DNA of 64,000 nt from Desulfuromusa sp. (GTDB lineage: Bacteria > Desulfobacterota > Desulfuromonadia > Desulfuromonadales > Geopsychrobacteraceae): positions 1-64,000 of the forward strand of contig JADGDX010000011.1 of NCBI GenBank assembly GCA_016744675.1, read 5' to 3'. Shown here piece by piece: positions 1 to 7,233 of the stretch. A model generated the notes under the pieces. It was not told the DNA's origin, did no database searches, and worked only from the letters and a program-made list of their open reading frames with translations. The translations under genes were made by a program, and so were the position numbers. Each line of letters starts with the position of its first letter. Position 1 is the first letter of the stretch.

Positions 1-65
1 CCTCGGTAGCGTTACACTACACTCGCTTAGCAGGCGAGCACCATCGGCCTCTCGGTCACCTCTCC
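1..65 (-). tRNA. tRNA-Ser(GCU), 3' part beyond the window edge
   Basis: Read on the minus strand, position 65 begins GGAGAGGTGACCGAGAGGCC, a typical tRNA-Ser acceptor and D-arm. An anticodon stem with loop CTGCTAA follows (anticodon GCT, plus-strand 29-31), then the start of a long variable arm. The T-arm and acceptor 3' strand are cut off by the window start. It lies downstream of and co-directional with tRNA-Ser(UGA), so the two are probably co-transcribed. Confidence 0.85.
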
Positions 66-84
66 GCAATCAACGATTGTTCAA

Positions 85-273
85 TTTAAAATGGCGGATG
101 GCCAGGGATTCGTCCACTTTGTCACCTGCATCACGCTGGTTCCTGCGTTGACTCCCCTGCACTCGCTGACGCGGACTTCCTGTCCGCTTTTCTGACATTA
201 AGTCAGCGCTTGCTCCGCTTCGAATCCCGTCAAGGATTTTCTAATTTTAAAATGGCGGATGGCCAGGGATTCG
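85..273 (-). repeat. 28-bp direct repeat of the tRNA-Ser(UGA) 3' end and the 161-bp unit it bounds
   Basis: A perfect 28-bp direct repeat occurs at 85-112 and 246-273. The 246-273 copy is the last bases of tRNA-Ser(UGA), including the CCA, plus seven bases beyond it. The 85-112 copy stands alone without the rest of a tRNA. The offset is 161 bp. Between the copies lie two small hairpins: GCGGAC-ttcct-GTCCGC at 171-187 and CTGAC-attaa-GTCAG at 192-206. No integrase gene is adjacent. The arrangement recalls the tRNA-3'-end repeats (rtT) downstream of E. coli tyrT; that comparison is inference. Confidence 0.8.
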
Positions 274-340
274 AACCCCGGGAGAGTTGCCCCTCAATAG
301 TTTTCAAGACTACCGCCTTAAGCCACTCGGCCAGCCATCC
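253..340 (-). tRNA. tRNA-Ser(UGA)
   Basis: The minus strand of 253-340 folds as a complete 88-nt class II tRNA. Acceptor GGATGGC pairs with GCCATCC, the anticodon loop is CTTGAAA with anticodon TGA (plus-strand 304-306), and there is a long variable arm GAGGGGCAACTCTC. A GTTCGAATC T-loop, discriminator G and encoded CCA complete it. It reads UCN serine codons. The serine-tRNA ligase gene serS lies about 90 bp upstream on the same strand. Confidence 0.96.
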
Positions 341-430
341 GTAATTATAAACATTTTACCGAAAAACTTTGGGACTGTAACGAAAAACGTTTGAGAATGC
401 AAGTTAAACCTACTATTTTTAAAACTTTCT

Positions 431-1705
431 CTACGCGTTTGTTATCTGCTCCAAGCCACCCATATAAGGCTTCAATACCTCTGGAATCATAACGGAGCCA
501 TCTTCCTGTTGATAATTTTCCAGGACAGCGAGAAGGGTGCGACCAACAGCCAAGCCAGAACCGTTAAGAGTATGTACCAATTCAGGCTTTTTTGCCCCTT
601 CACGGCGGAAGCGAATGGAAGCTCGGCGAGCCTGAAAATCACGAAAGCTGGAACACGAGGAAATTTCTCGATAGCATTCTTGTCCTGGCAACCAAACTTC
701 AATATCAAAAGTTCGTGCTGCTGAAAAACCAATATCTCCCGTACACAAATCAACAACCCGATATGGCAAACCCAATAACTGTAAAACTTTCTCAGCATTT
801 TGTAACAACGATTCAAGCTCAGTATCTGAATCTTCAGGGCGGGTAAACTTGACCATTTCAACTTTGTTGAATTGATGCTGCCGAATCAAACCACGGGTAT
901 CTTTTCCATGAGAACCGGCCTCTTTGCGAAAGCAAGGCGTGTAGGCGGCATAACAGAGGGGAAGATCTTTTTCAGCAAGAATTTCATTGCGATGAAGATT
1001 CGTCACAGGAACTTCGGCTGTTGGTATCAGAAATAAATCAACATCTTCAGTATGAAACAGGTCATCTTCAAACTTTGGCAACTGTCCTGTACCGGTCATT
1101 GAAGCACGGTTGACCAGAAAAGGGGGAAGCGTTTCAGTATAATTGTGCTCACTGGTATGGAGATCAAGCATGAAATTGATCAATGCCCGTTCAAGTCTAG
1201 CACCTGCTCCAAAATAGGCACAAAAGCGCGCCCCAGAGAGTTTACTGCCCCGCTCAAAATCAAGGATCCCCAGATCTTCCCCGATATCCCAGTGGGCCTT
1301 TGGCGGGAAATCAAGGACGGGTTTGTCGCCCCAAATTCGAATTTCAACATTATCATCTTCAGAAGCCCCAACAGGACTCATTTCATGCGGGATATTCGGC
1401 ACCCCCATCAGCAGTTCATTGAGTTGATCCTCAACATCACGAAGCTTGTCATCCAAACCCTTGATCTGCGCGGAGACCTCTTTCATCCGAGCAATTTCAC
1501 CCTGAACCTGGCTTTTATCCTTCGTTTTGCCAATCAATGCAGAAACTTTATTCTTTTCAGCTTTCAGAAGTTCCCCTTCGCTGAGGAGTTCACGTCGCCG
1601 CTGATCCAACACCTTAAAGTTGGACAGATCAACCTTTCCAGCGCGAGTTGCAATAGCTTTTTCTGCATCTAAAAAATTGTCCCGTAAGTATTTAATATCG
1701 AGCAT
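431..1705 (-). CDS. serS: Serine--tRNA ligase
   Basis: This cytoplasmic class II aminoacyl-tRNA synthetase charges tRNA-Ser and tRNA-Sec with serine. The 424-residue length is usual. Residues 1-110 form the long antiparallel coiled-coil arm that grips the tRNA variable arm. The catalytic core carries motif 2 ([20 protein letters not shown]) and motif 3 near the C-terminus ([15 protein letters not shown]). The ATG at 1705 has an AAAGGAG sequence at good spacing. It sits upstream of two tRNA-Ser genes on the same strand, so the enzyme and its substrate RNAs are neighbours. A sigma-70-like promoter lies at 1746-1774. The identification is very secure. Confidence 0.98.
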   Translation of the reverse strand: MLDIKYLRDNFLDAEKAIATRAGKVDLSNFKVLDQRRRELLSEGELLKAEKNKVSALIGKTKDKSQVQGEIARMKEVSAQIKGLDDKLRDVEDQLNELLMGVPNIPHEMSPVGASEDDNVEIRIWGDKPVLDFPPKAHWDIGEDLGILDFERGSKLSGARFCAYFGAGARLERALINFMLDLHTSEHNYTETLPPFLVNRASMTGTGQLPKFEDDLFHTEDVDLFLIPTAEVPVTNLHRNEILAEKDLPLCYAAYTPCFRKEAGSHGKDTRGLIRQHQFNKVEMVKFTRPEDSDTELESLLQNAEKVLQLLGLPYRVVDLCTGDIGFSAARTFDIEVWLPGQECYREISSCSSFRDFQARRASIRFRREGAKKPELVHTLNGSGLAVGRTLLAVLENYQQEDGSVMIPEVLKPYMGGLEQITNA

Positions 1706-1745
1706 AATTTACTCCTTTAAACAACGATAACTAATTCGGAGAAAG

Positions 1746-1774
1746 TTGATAGCATGCCTACCAAAAAGGGTCAA
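1746..1774 (-). promoter_or_regulatory. Candidate sigma-70 promoter of serS
   Basis: On the minus strand, TTGACC (1769-1774) and TATCAA (1746-1751) are separated by 17 bp, and the serS start lies about 40 bp downstream. Both boxes are close to consensus. Predicted by eye only. Confidence 0.5.
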
Positions 1775-1795
1775 GAATTGAAGCTTTACAACTGA

Positions 1796-1927
1796 TGATA
1801 GCGAGAGAGAGATGGTTGGTAGCTGCAAGGCACAACACAGATTTTACCGCAGGCGTAGCGATAGCTACGTCGAGGACGGAAATCAGGGTTGTAACGCCGC
1901 AGATGCCGTGCAGCTCTCACTCGATCA
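1796..1927 (-). repeat. Stop-codon-anchored long hairpin repeat, copy D
   Basis: This is an approximately 132-bp imperfect palindrome whose minus-strand reading starts with the TGA stop codon of the HD-domain gene. Its ends are inverted repeats (TGATCGAGTGAGAG against TGATAGCGAGAGAGAG). The apex is GTAGC-gata-GCTAC. It shares CTGCGGCGTT, a CTCGAC block before the apex and GCCTTGCAG with copies A and B, but its stem base differs, so it is probably a separate subfamily. The short ORF over it (1786..1968) follows from the repeat and is not called as a gene. Confidence 0.75.
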
Positions 1928-2500
1928 TTCACTTCCACCATTGACCCACCATTCGTGGTCATCATCAAACCACCACTTTGAAGAATCAGTTTCCCAAATT
2001 GTCTCGGCCAGTTGCTTGGCTATTTCCGTTTTTAAACGCAACCGTGAAAAAGGATACCACTCATCGGCATTACGATTTCCAAGATCCTTATGTTCTTTCA
2101 AAGACAGAACCATCTCCAGTTGGTCGGCATCATGCGCAAGCTGTGCTTCTAGAGTCTTTTTCGCGTTAAATTCCTTCAGAGTACACCGATAGTCATCGCC
2201 AAAGGGTAACTGCCTTGCCAGATCTTCGACTGCTTTTTCTTCATCGACTTGAACGTATTTTTTATTGACGTAATTTTGATCGCCAATCCGCGCCTCGGGG
2301 ACATCGTGAAACAGACATAACTGGATCACGCGACCAACATCTGCCGTAGCATCCATCTGTGCCAAAGTATAACCGATCATCGCAGTGCGAAAGCTATGCT
2401 CGGCCACCGATTCGGCTCCAGAACCAAGAAATTGAAATCCGGTGCGCGGGGTCCGCTTAAGCATCCCAATTTCAAACAAAAAGTTAGCGAGGTTTTTCAT
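1925..2500 (-). CDS. HD-domain hydrolase, YfbR/HDDC2-like
   Basis: A 191-residue cytoplasmic metal-dependent phosphohydrolase of the HD superfamily. The HD ligands are visible: His35 in AEHSFR, His65-Asp66 in FHDVPE, and a downstream Asp in AHDADQLEM (Asp124/126). This spacing fits the YfbR/HDDC2 group, whose E. coli member is a 5'-deoxynucleotidase acting on dNMPs. That substrate is inferred from family, not seen here. The ATG at 2500 has GGAG about 11 nt upstream. The EamA gene lies 25 bp upstream on the same strand, suggesting one transcript. The stop codon is the first codon of hairpin repeat D. Confidence 0.85.
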   Translation of the reverse strand: MKNLANFLFEIGMLKRTPRTGFQFLGSGAESVAEHSFRTAMIGYTLAQMDATADVGRVIQLCLFHDVPEARIGDQNYVNKKYVQVDEEKAVEDLARQLPFGDDYRCTLKEFNAKKTLEAQLAHDADQLEMVLSLKEHKDLGNRNADEWYPFSRLRLKTEIAKQLAETIWETDSSKWWFDDDHEWWVNGGSE

Positions 2501-2525
2501 TTACATTCTTCTCCAAAAAATCTTT

Positions 2526-3410
2526 CTATCCATGCCAGACAAAAACAACCCCAAGCAATATCAGCCCGCTGGACAGCAGACGGATCCGCCCAAAAGGTTC
2601 ACCCAAAAACAACAACCCAATCAAAACCCCAATCAACAAACTCACTTGCCTCACAGGGACAGCGTAACTCACTGGGGATAATTGCAATCCAAAGCGAAAA
2701 GAAAGAAATGATGCCAACATAACTGGCCCCGACCACAGAATCAACGTGCGGTTTTGGCGCCATTCTTCCATAATTCGTCCCCGATAATTCGGGCGCAACA
2801 GGTTTATTGACATAAAGCTGAGCATAAAGAAAACAAGAATATAGGTAAAATGATAAGCCGAATATTGATCAACACCCGTCTTATCAATAATAGCGCCGAT
2901 AGAGTAAATGAAACCGGCCAATAAAGCCGCCTGCACAGAGCTATTTCTCAACTGAGTAAAGGGGCGTAACAGTTCGCTTGCCGAAATCTGTCGCAACTGA
3001 ATACAATAGGCTCCAGCAATGATCAGTAATATTCCGACGACACCGGGCAAAGTAATACTTTCCCCAAGAAACAGGACTCCCCAGATAGGCACATACAGCA
3101 TCGCTGTCTGCGCCAGAGGATATGTCATTGACAAATCCCCTTCGCGGTAAGCAACACCGGTGAACCAGTGATACAGAACAAAACAAACGGCTGCTGCAGC
3201 TGCGAGCAATAAAGAACGCAAAGAAAGATCGGGCAATTCGTTCCCTGAGCCAAAAACAAAAAGGCTCATCAAGCTCCAGGAGCAGATAAACATCCACCAG
3301 ATAAAAACAGTTTTATCACGACTCTTTTTTACCAGAAGGTTCCATAGTGCGTGCATCAGTGCAGAAAAAACAATCAACAATAAAGCAAGGGTTTCCATGG
3401 CCGGCATCAT
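2526..3410 (-). CDS. EamA/DMT-family transporter
   Basis: A 294-residue inner-membrane protein with about ten hydrophobic segments arranged as two EamA halves (roughly residues 6-135 and 155-290), the drug/metabolite transporter layout. An N-terminal ALMHALWNLLVKKSRDK and a C-terminal GLLFLGEPFGRIRLLSSG are typical of the family. The substrate cannot be told from sequence. It is divergent from fumC and followed at 25 bp by the HD hydrolase. The start at 3410 has no strong Shine-Dalgarno sequence, and the ATG four codons in is an alternative. Confidence 0.85.
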   Translation of the reverse strand: MMPAMETLALLLIVFSALMHALWNLLVKKSRDKTVFIWWMFICSWSLMSLFVFGSGNELPDLSLRSLLLAAAAAVCFVLYHWFTGVAYREGDLSMTYPLAQTAMLYVPIWGVLFLGESITLPGVVGILLIIAGAYCIQLRQISASELLRPFTQLRNSSVQAALLAGFIYSIGAIIDKTGVDQYSAYHFTYILVFFMLSFMSINLLRPNYRGRIMEEWRQNRTLILWSGPVMLASFLSFRFGLQLSPVSYAVPVRQVSLLIGVLIGLLFLGEPFGRIRLLSSGLILLGVVFVWHG

Positions 3411-3439
3411 AGCTGATGGGCATGGGGAAAGAAAGGTGC

Positions 3440-3467
3440 TTTACAGTTCTCGGCAGAGCGTTATTAT
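3440..3467 (+). promoter_or_regulatory. Candidate sigma-70 promoter of fumC
   Basis: TTTACA (3440-3445) and TATTAT (3462-3467) are separated by 16 bp, about 42 bp before the fumC start. An AAAAGGA ribosome-binding site follows. Visual prediction only. Confidence 0.4.
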
Positions 3468-3508
3468 TAAGGGCAACATCAATTCACAATTAGAAAAGGA
3501 TCTCCTAT

Positions 3509-4897
3509 ATGGAAAACTATCGGATTGAACAAGATTCTCTTGGAAATATGCAAGTCCCTAAGGATGCTCTTTATGGCGCCCAGACGGCAAGAGCAGTTGA
3601 CAACTTCCCAATTTCGGGAATTCCACTCCCACAGTCGATGTTAAGAGCCCTCGGCCTGATCAAGAAACATGCTGCACAGGCCAATCAAAACCTTGACCTT
3701 CTTCCTGCCGAGATCGCTGAAGTCATCAGTCAAGCAGCGACAGAGGTGATTGAAGGAAAATTCGATAAACAATTCCCTGTCGATATTTTCCAGACAGGGT
3801 CAGGAACGAGCAGCAACATGAACGCCAACGAAGTGATTGCTCATCGTGCGATGCGGCTTCTCGGTCAGCCACTCGATAGCAAATCGATTCATCCCAATGA
3901 TCATGTCAACATGGGGCAATCGAGTAATGATGTTTTTCCCAGCACAATTCATATTGCCTGTGCCGAGCAATTACATCAGAAACTCCTCCCTGCATTGGAG
4001 CAGTTACTTCAGCAACTTGACAATAAAACCGATCAGTTCAAGGATATTCTGAAGATTGGTCGCACCCATCTACAAGACGCCACACCGATAAAATTTGGCC
4101 AGGTGTTTTCCGGTTACGCAAGGCAGGTAGAAGTTGCTCACGAACAAGTTGCCAATAATGCGAATGGACTTTTTGAACTCGCGTTGGGCGGAACAGCTGT
4201 TGGAACCGGGATCAACACCCATCCCGACTTTGCTGCCCAAACAATAGCAGCTATCGCCAACGAAACAGACCTCCCTTTCCGAGAAGCAAAGAATCACTTT
4301 CAGGCTCAAGGGGCAAAGGATGGCCTCATCTCCGTCAGCGGCAGCCTGAAATGTTGTGCTGTCAGCCTGTTTAAAATAGCCAATGATATCCGTTTTCTCG
4401 GCAGTGGCCCACGCTGTGGAATTGGCGAACTCGTTATCCCCGCCGTACAACCGGGGAGCTCCATCATGCCGGGAAAAATCAATCCCGTCATGGCTGAATC
4501 TCTGATGCAGGTCTGCGCTCAGGTCATTGGCAACGACGCAACTGTCTCTCTTTGTGGTTTGTCGGGTAACTTTGAGCTCAATGTCATGATGCCGGTCATG
4601 GCCTACAACATTTTGCAGAGTATTGAACTTCTCAGTAACGGGATTAAAGCTTTTGACGAAAAGTGTTTAGCCGAACTTCAAGCCGACGAAAAACGCTGTA
4701 CTGATTTGCTAGAGCAAAGCCTAGCACTCGTGACTGCCTTGGTTCCGGAAATTGGCTACGACCGTGCTGCCGATTTGGCCAAACAAGCTCATAAAACAGG
4801 GAAGACATTACGGGAATTGGCATTGGAAGATGGTGTTGCTGCAGAAGTTTTGGACAGACTTCTCGATCCGGCTTCGATGACGGAGCCAAAAAGTTAA
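3509..4897 (+). CDS. fumC: Class II fumarate hydratase
   Basis: This iron-independent fumarase reversibly hydrates fumarate to L-malate in the TCA cycle. The 462-residue length matches FumC. The fumarase/aspartase signature GSSIMPGKINPV is present near residue 320, along with GSGTSSNMNANEV near residue 97 and GRTHLQDATPI in the central helical bundle. The signature and GSGTSSNMN distinguish it from argininosuccinate lyase; aspartase is less likely because of the overall FumC-like N-terminus (YRIEQDSLGNMQVP). It is a single-gene unit with its own promoter, closed by the terminator at 4906-4940. Confidence 0.96.
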   Translation: MENYRIEQDSLGNMQVPKDALYGAQTARAVDNFPISGIPLPQSMLRALGLIKKHAAQANQNLDLLPAEIAEVISQAATEVIEGKFDKQFPVDIFQTGSGTSSNMNANEVIAHRAMRLLGQPLDSKSIHPNDHVNMGQSSNDVFPSTIHIACAEQLHQKLLPALEQLLQQLDNKTDQFKDILKIGRTHLQDATPIKFGQVFSGYARQVEVAHEQVANNANGLFELALGGTAVGTGINTHPDFAAQTIAAIANETDLPFREAKNHFQAQGAKDGLISVSGSLKCCAVSLFKIANDIRFLGSGPRCGIGELVIPAVQPGSSIMPGKINPVMAESLMQVCAQVIGNDATVSLCGLSGNFELNVMMPVMAYNILQSIELLSNGIKAFDEKCLAELQADEKRCTDLLEQSLALVTALVPEIGYDRAADLAKQAHKTGKTLRELALEDGVAAEVLDRLLDPASMTEPKS

Positions 4898-4905
4898 AAC
4901 AAAAA

Positions 4906-4940
4906 ACCGGGGTAGAATAAAACTCTGTCCCGGTATTTTA
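4906..4940. terminator. Bidirectional intrinsic terminator between fumC and the omptin gene
   Basis: ACCGGGGTAGA pairs with TCTGTCCCGGT over 11 bp with two G-T wobbles and a 7-base loop. It is preceded by an A-rich run and followed by ATTTTATAT. It sits between convergent genes and can serve both. Confidence 0.85.
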
Positions 4941-4960
4941 TATGCAGAGTTGATTAACAA

Positions 4961-5935
4961 TCAGAATGAATAGCCCAAGGTTAAATAGTAGCGATGCTGC
5001 TGACTTGAGATTTCATGATCAATACTGTGGTCATAAATTCCATTGACGTAAGTTTTACTTCGCCCTTCTGATTCTATCTTCATTGTTTCAAGTTCAGCCT
5101 TAACAAACCAACTCTTATTCAAATTATAGCGCGCATACAAATAAGCCATCAAAGCATCTCCGTTCCAGTCATGATCCGCAGGGCTAACCATGTCTCTGAG
5201 CAGATGCTGATCTTCTTCTTTAAAATCAACCAGCGGCGCGTAAGCAACTGCCAGCTCCATAACAAACTTGTCTGAGCTTGACATTTTCATCCCCAATTCC
5301 AAATAGGGGATTTGATATTCAACCTCATATGTGGCCACAAGTCCCTCAACGGTATCGTGTGATACTGTGGGAGCCGACGGGTACCATTGATCCAGATCAG
5401 AAATATCAAAATCAAACTTTTGGTATTTGTAACCAAGCCCAACCGTATAAAAAAATTTCAGCTCCGAATTAGCATTATTAGAATTGAGGGAATTTTCACC
5501 GTAATAGCCTTGGTACAATTGATAAGTCAGTTTCCCTTCGAAAGCATACATGTCCATCTCGGTATCACTCTCGGAATAAATATCCAACTGATCAGTCGGA
5601 GAAGCGTCCCAGACGCCCCAATCAGAATCCTCCATTTTGCCGCTATCATCGGTTAAATTGGTCTCTGCTCTTAACATCAAGGCCCACTTGTTGGCAAAAT
5701 CAGCATCAAGTTGCCCTTTGAGCACATATGAATCAAGAGGAAAATCGAGTTCACTCAGAGGGAAATGCAAGTTATAAACAGAGTCATCAGCCAGAACTAC
5801 ACGGTTACCAATTTGATATTGAGTTTTCCCAGCCAAATAGCCACCACTGACAGAAACATCGACACCTGCCAAAACTAGACCTGTTGGCAAAAGAAAAAAA
5901 CTGCAGATAAGAATAAATAGGTATTTAAGATACAT
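4961..5935 (-). CDS. Omptin-family outer-membrane protease
   Basis: A 324-residue secreted protein with a signal peptide (residues 1-23, ending LVLA) and alternating beta-strand patterns ending in the aromatic YYLTLGYSF typical of outer-membrane barrels. By motif it matches omptins (OmpT, Pla). There is a GGYLAGKTQY start, a DSDW motif giving Asp103/Asp105 and an EDQH motif giving Asp242/His244, equivalent to the OmpT pairs Asp83/Asp85 and Asp210/His212. A conserved QIPYLELG strand is also present. It is therefore predicted active, cleaving peptides at the cell surface. Its transcript carries nine consecutive G residues just before the ATG. The recognition comes from memory of OmpT and should be confirmed by a profile search. 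Confidence 0.8.
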   Translation of the reverse strand: MYLKYLFILICSFFLLPTGLVLAGVDVSVSGGYLAGKTQYQIGNRVVLADDSVYNLHFPLSELDFPLDSYVLKGQLDADFANKWALMLRAETNLTDDSGKMEDSDWGVWDASPTDQLDIYSESDTEMDMYAFEGKLTYQLYQGYYGENSLNSNNANSELKFFYTVGLGYKYQKFDFDISDLDQWYPSAPTVSHDTVEGLVATYEVEYQIPYLELGMKMSSSDKFVMELAVAYAPLVDFKEEDQHLLRDMVSPADHDWNGDALMAYLYARYNLNKSWFVKAELETMKIESEGRSKTYVNGIYDHSIDHEISSQQHRYYLTLGYSF

Positions 5936-5937
5936 TG

Positions 5938-5946
5938 CCCCCCCCC
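5938..5946 (-). promoter_or_regulatory. G9 homopolymer over the ribosome-binding site of the omptin gene
   Basis: The minus strand reads TTGAAGGGGGGGGGCAATG: nine Gs, then two bases, then the start codon. The tract forms or displaces the Shine-Dalgarno sequence, so slipped-strand changes in its length would alter the AAGG-to-ATG spacing. It is the only such homopolymer I noticed in the window. Confidence 0.7.
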
Positions 5947-5984
5947 TTCAATGAAATACTAAGTGTTTGATACGAATACATCGA

Positions 5985-6013
5985 ACCCTACTCACAGGCA
6001 TGAACCATGTCAA
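5985..6013 (-). promoter_or_regulatory. Candidate sigma-70 promoter of the omptin gene
   Basis: On the minus strand a perfect TTGACA (6008-6013) is followed after 17 bp by TAGGGT (5985-5990), which predicts a leader of about 40 nt containing the G9 tract. The -10 is weak. Confidence 0.45.
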
Positions 6014-6120
6014 GCCACTTGGCAGTAAAACCGAAACAACCAGAACTTTAGCTCCGAGAATCACCGCGACACTATAGTGAATAAACCCTGGGAGCAGATC
6101 TGTTTATTTTAAGTCATATC

Positions 6121-7233
6121 TCAATTCAGGGTCTGTAAAATTCCCGCGCCGAGAACCTTACGCTGCCAAATTTTCAGCATGTCAATTCCCTCCAGATCAG
6201 TTTCACACGTAGGCTGCTGGCGTGCTAATTCTTCTAACATCATATTGTTGATCAGCACTCCCGGATCGATCTCAAGTTCTGCTGCAACCTTCTTGCGCCA
6301 ATCCTTCAATCGGCTGACCCGTTTTTCTATCTGTGGATCTTTTGCTCGCCGTTCGCCGCGAGGATACGTTGGAAGTTCAGCGTCTGACAACTCATGAGCG
6401 GCCTGAATGGCCGGCATCATTCTCTTTCCATAGCGATCAAGCAAGCGAGCTGAAATTCCCGAAACATCACTGATTTTTTCGGGCATCTGTCGGGCTAACT
6501 CAAGAAGATCTTTATTGCCAAAAACTTTATACAACGGGCAATCGCGGCGTTGAGCTTCACTATCACGCCACTGCAACAAATTTTCTAACCCCGCCAACTG
6601 ACGGCGATCGAGAGTACCTGCCCCTTTAAAACGCAGAAACTGAGGGCCTTGACGAACAGCAAAGCGAACTTTCTCCATCAGGGAAAATTCTTCCTGAACC
6701 CATTCAAGACGACCCTTTTCTATCAGTTGCGCCTCAAGATTTTCAACCAACCCATGCAGGTAGCTCGTATCTTCTGCAGCATAACGAATCATCGCTTCCG
6801 GAAGTGGCCGTTTTGACCAATCAGCACGTTGGTATTGCTTATCCAGTTCAACTGAGAAATATTTACGTAAAACATCTGCCAGCCCAAAACGCTCTTCCCC
6901 AAGGAACTGACTTGATATCATCGTATCGAACAAACCATTTATTTCGATATCAAAATCACGAGCCAGGCAGCGAATATCATAATCTGCAGCATGAAAGATC
7001 TTACGAACCTCACGATTTGACAATATCGGCCGCAACGCCTTCAAATCAGCTCCCGCGAGGGGGTCAATTAAAACCGTTGTGTCGGGGGTCGAGAACTGCA
7101 GAAGGCAGACTTTTTCCTGATAATTATGCATTGAGTCTGCTTCCAAATCGACTGCGATAACCGGGTAACGATTTAACTCGGCAGCAAACTCAACAACTTC
7201 ATCGGTCTTGGTCAAAATCGGGGGTAAAGACAT
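6121..7233 (-). CDS. rnd: Ribonuclease D
   Basis: A 370-residue 3'-5' exoribonuclease that trims tRNA and other small RNA 3' ends. The DEDD exonuclease domain (about residues 1-190) shows Asp29-x-Glu31 in AVDLEADS, then FHAADYDIRCL and YAAEDTSYL carrying the other metal ligands. An HRDC domain follows (about 205-285: LQWRDSEAQRRDCPLYKVFGN region), then a C-terminal helical extension. Its start overlaps the 3' end of mutY by 35 bp, so the two are translationally linked in one transcript. Confidence 0.95.
   Translation of the reverse strand: MSLPPILTKTDEVVEFAAELNRYPVIAVDLEADSMHNYQEKVCLLQFSTPDTTVLIDPLAGADLKALRPILSNREVRKIFHAADYDIRCLARDFDIEINGLFDTMISSQFLGEERFGLADVLRKYFSVELDKQYQRADWSKRPLPEAMIRYAAEDTSYLHGLVENLEAQLIEKGRLEWVQEEFSLMEKVRFAVRQGPQFLRFKGAGTLDRRQLAGLENLLQWRDSEAQRRDCPLYKVFGNKDLLELARQMPEKISDVSGISARLLDRYGKRMMPAIQAAHELSDAELPTYPRGERRAKDPQIEKRVSRLKDWRKKVAAELEIDPGVLINNMMLEELARQQPTCETDLEGIDMLKIWQRKVLGAGILQTLN

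Noticed and set aside
171-187. Intrinsic terminator in the tRNA spacer
   Set aside because: The hairpin is followed by T residues only on the plus strand, while the tRNAs are on the minus strand; it is more likely a processing or repeat structure.
85-273. Integration attachment site (attL/attR) at tRNA-Ser
   Set aside because: The 28-bp repeat resembles an att duplication, but only about 130 bp lie between the copies and no integrase or phage gene is near. Kept as a repeat only.
1145-1672. 175-aa ORF antisense to serS
   Set aside because: Shadow frame of a secure gene; no Shine-Dalgarno sequence or domain.
1786-1968. Minus-strand 60-aa ORF over repeat D
   Set aside because: It extends from the palindrome into the HD gene and has no ribosome-binding site; the open frame is a by-product of the repeat.
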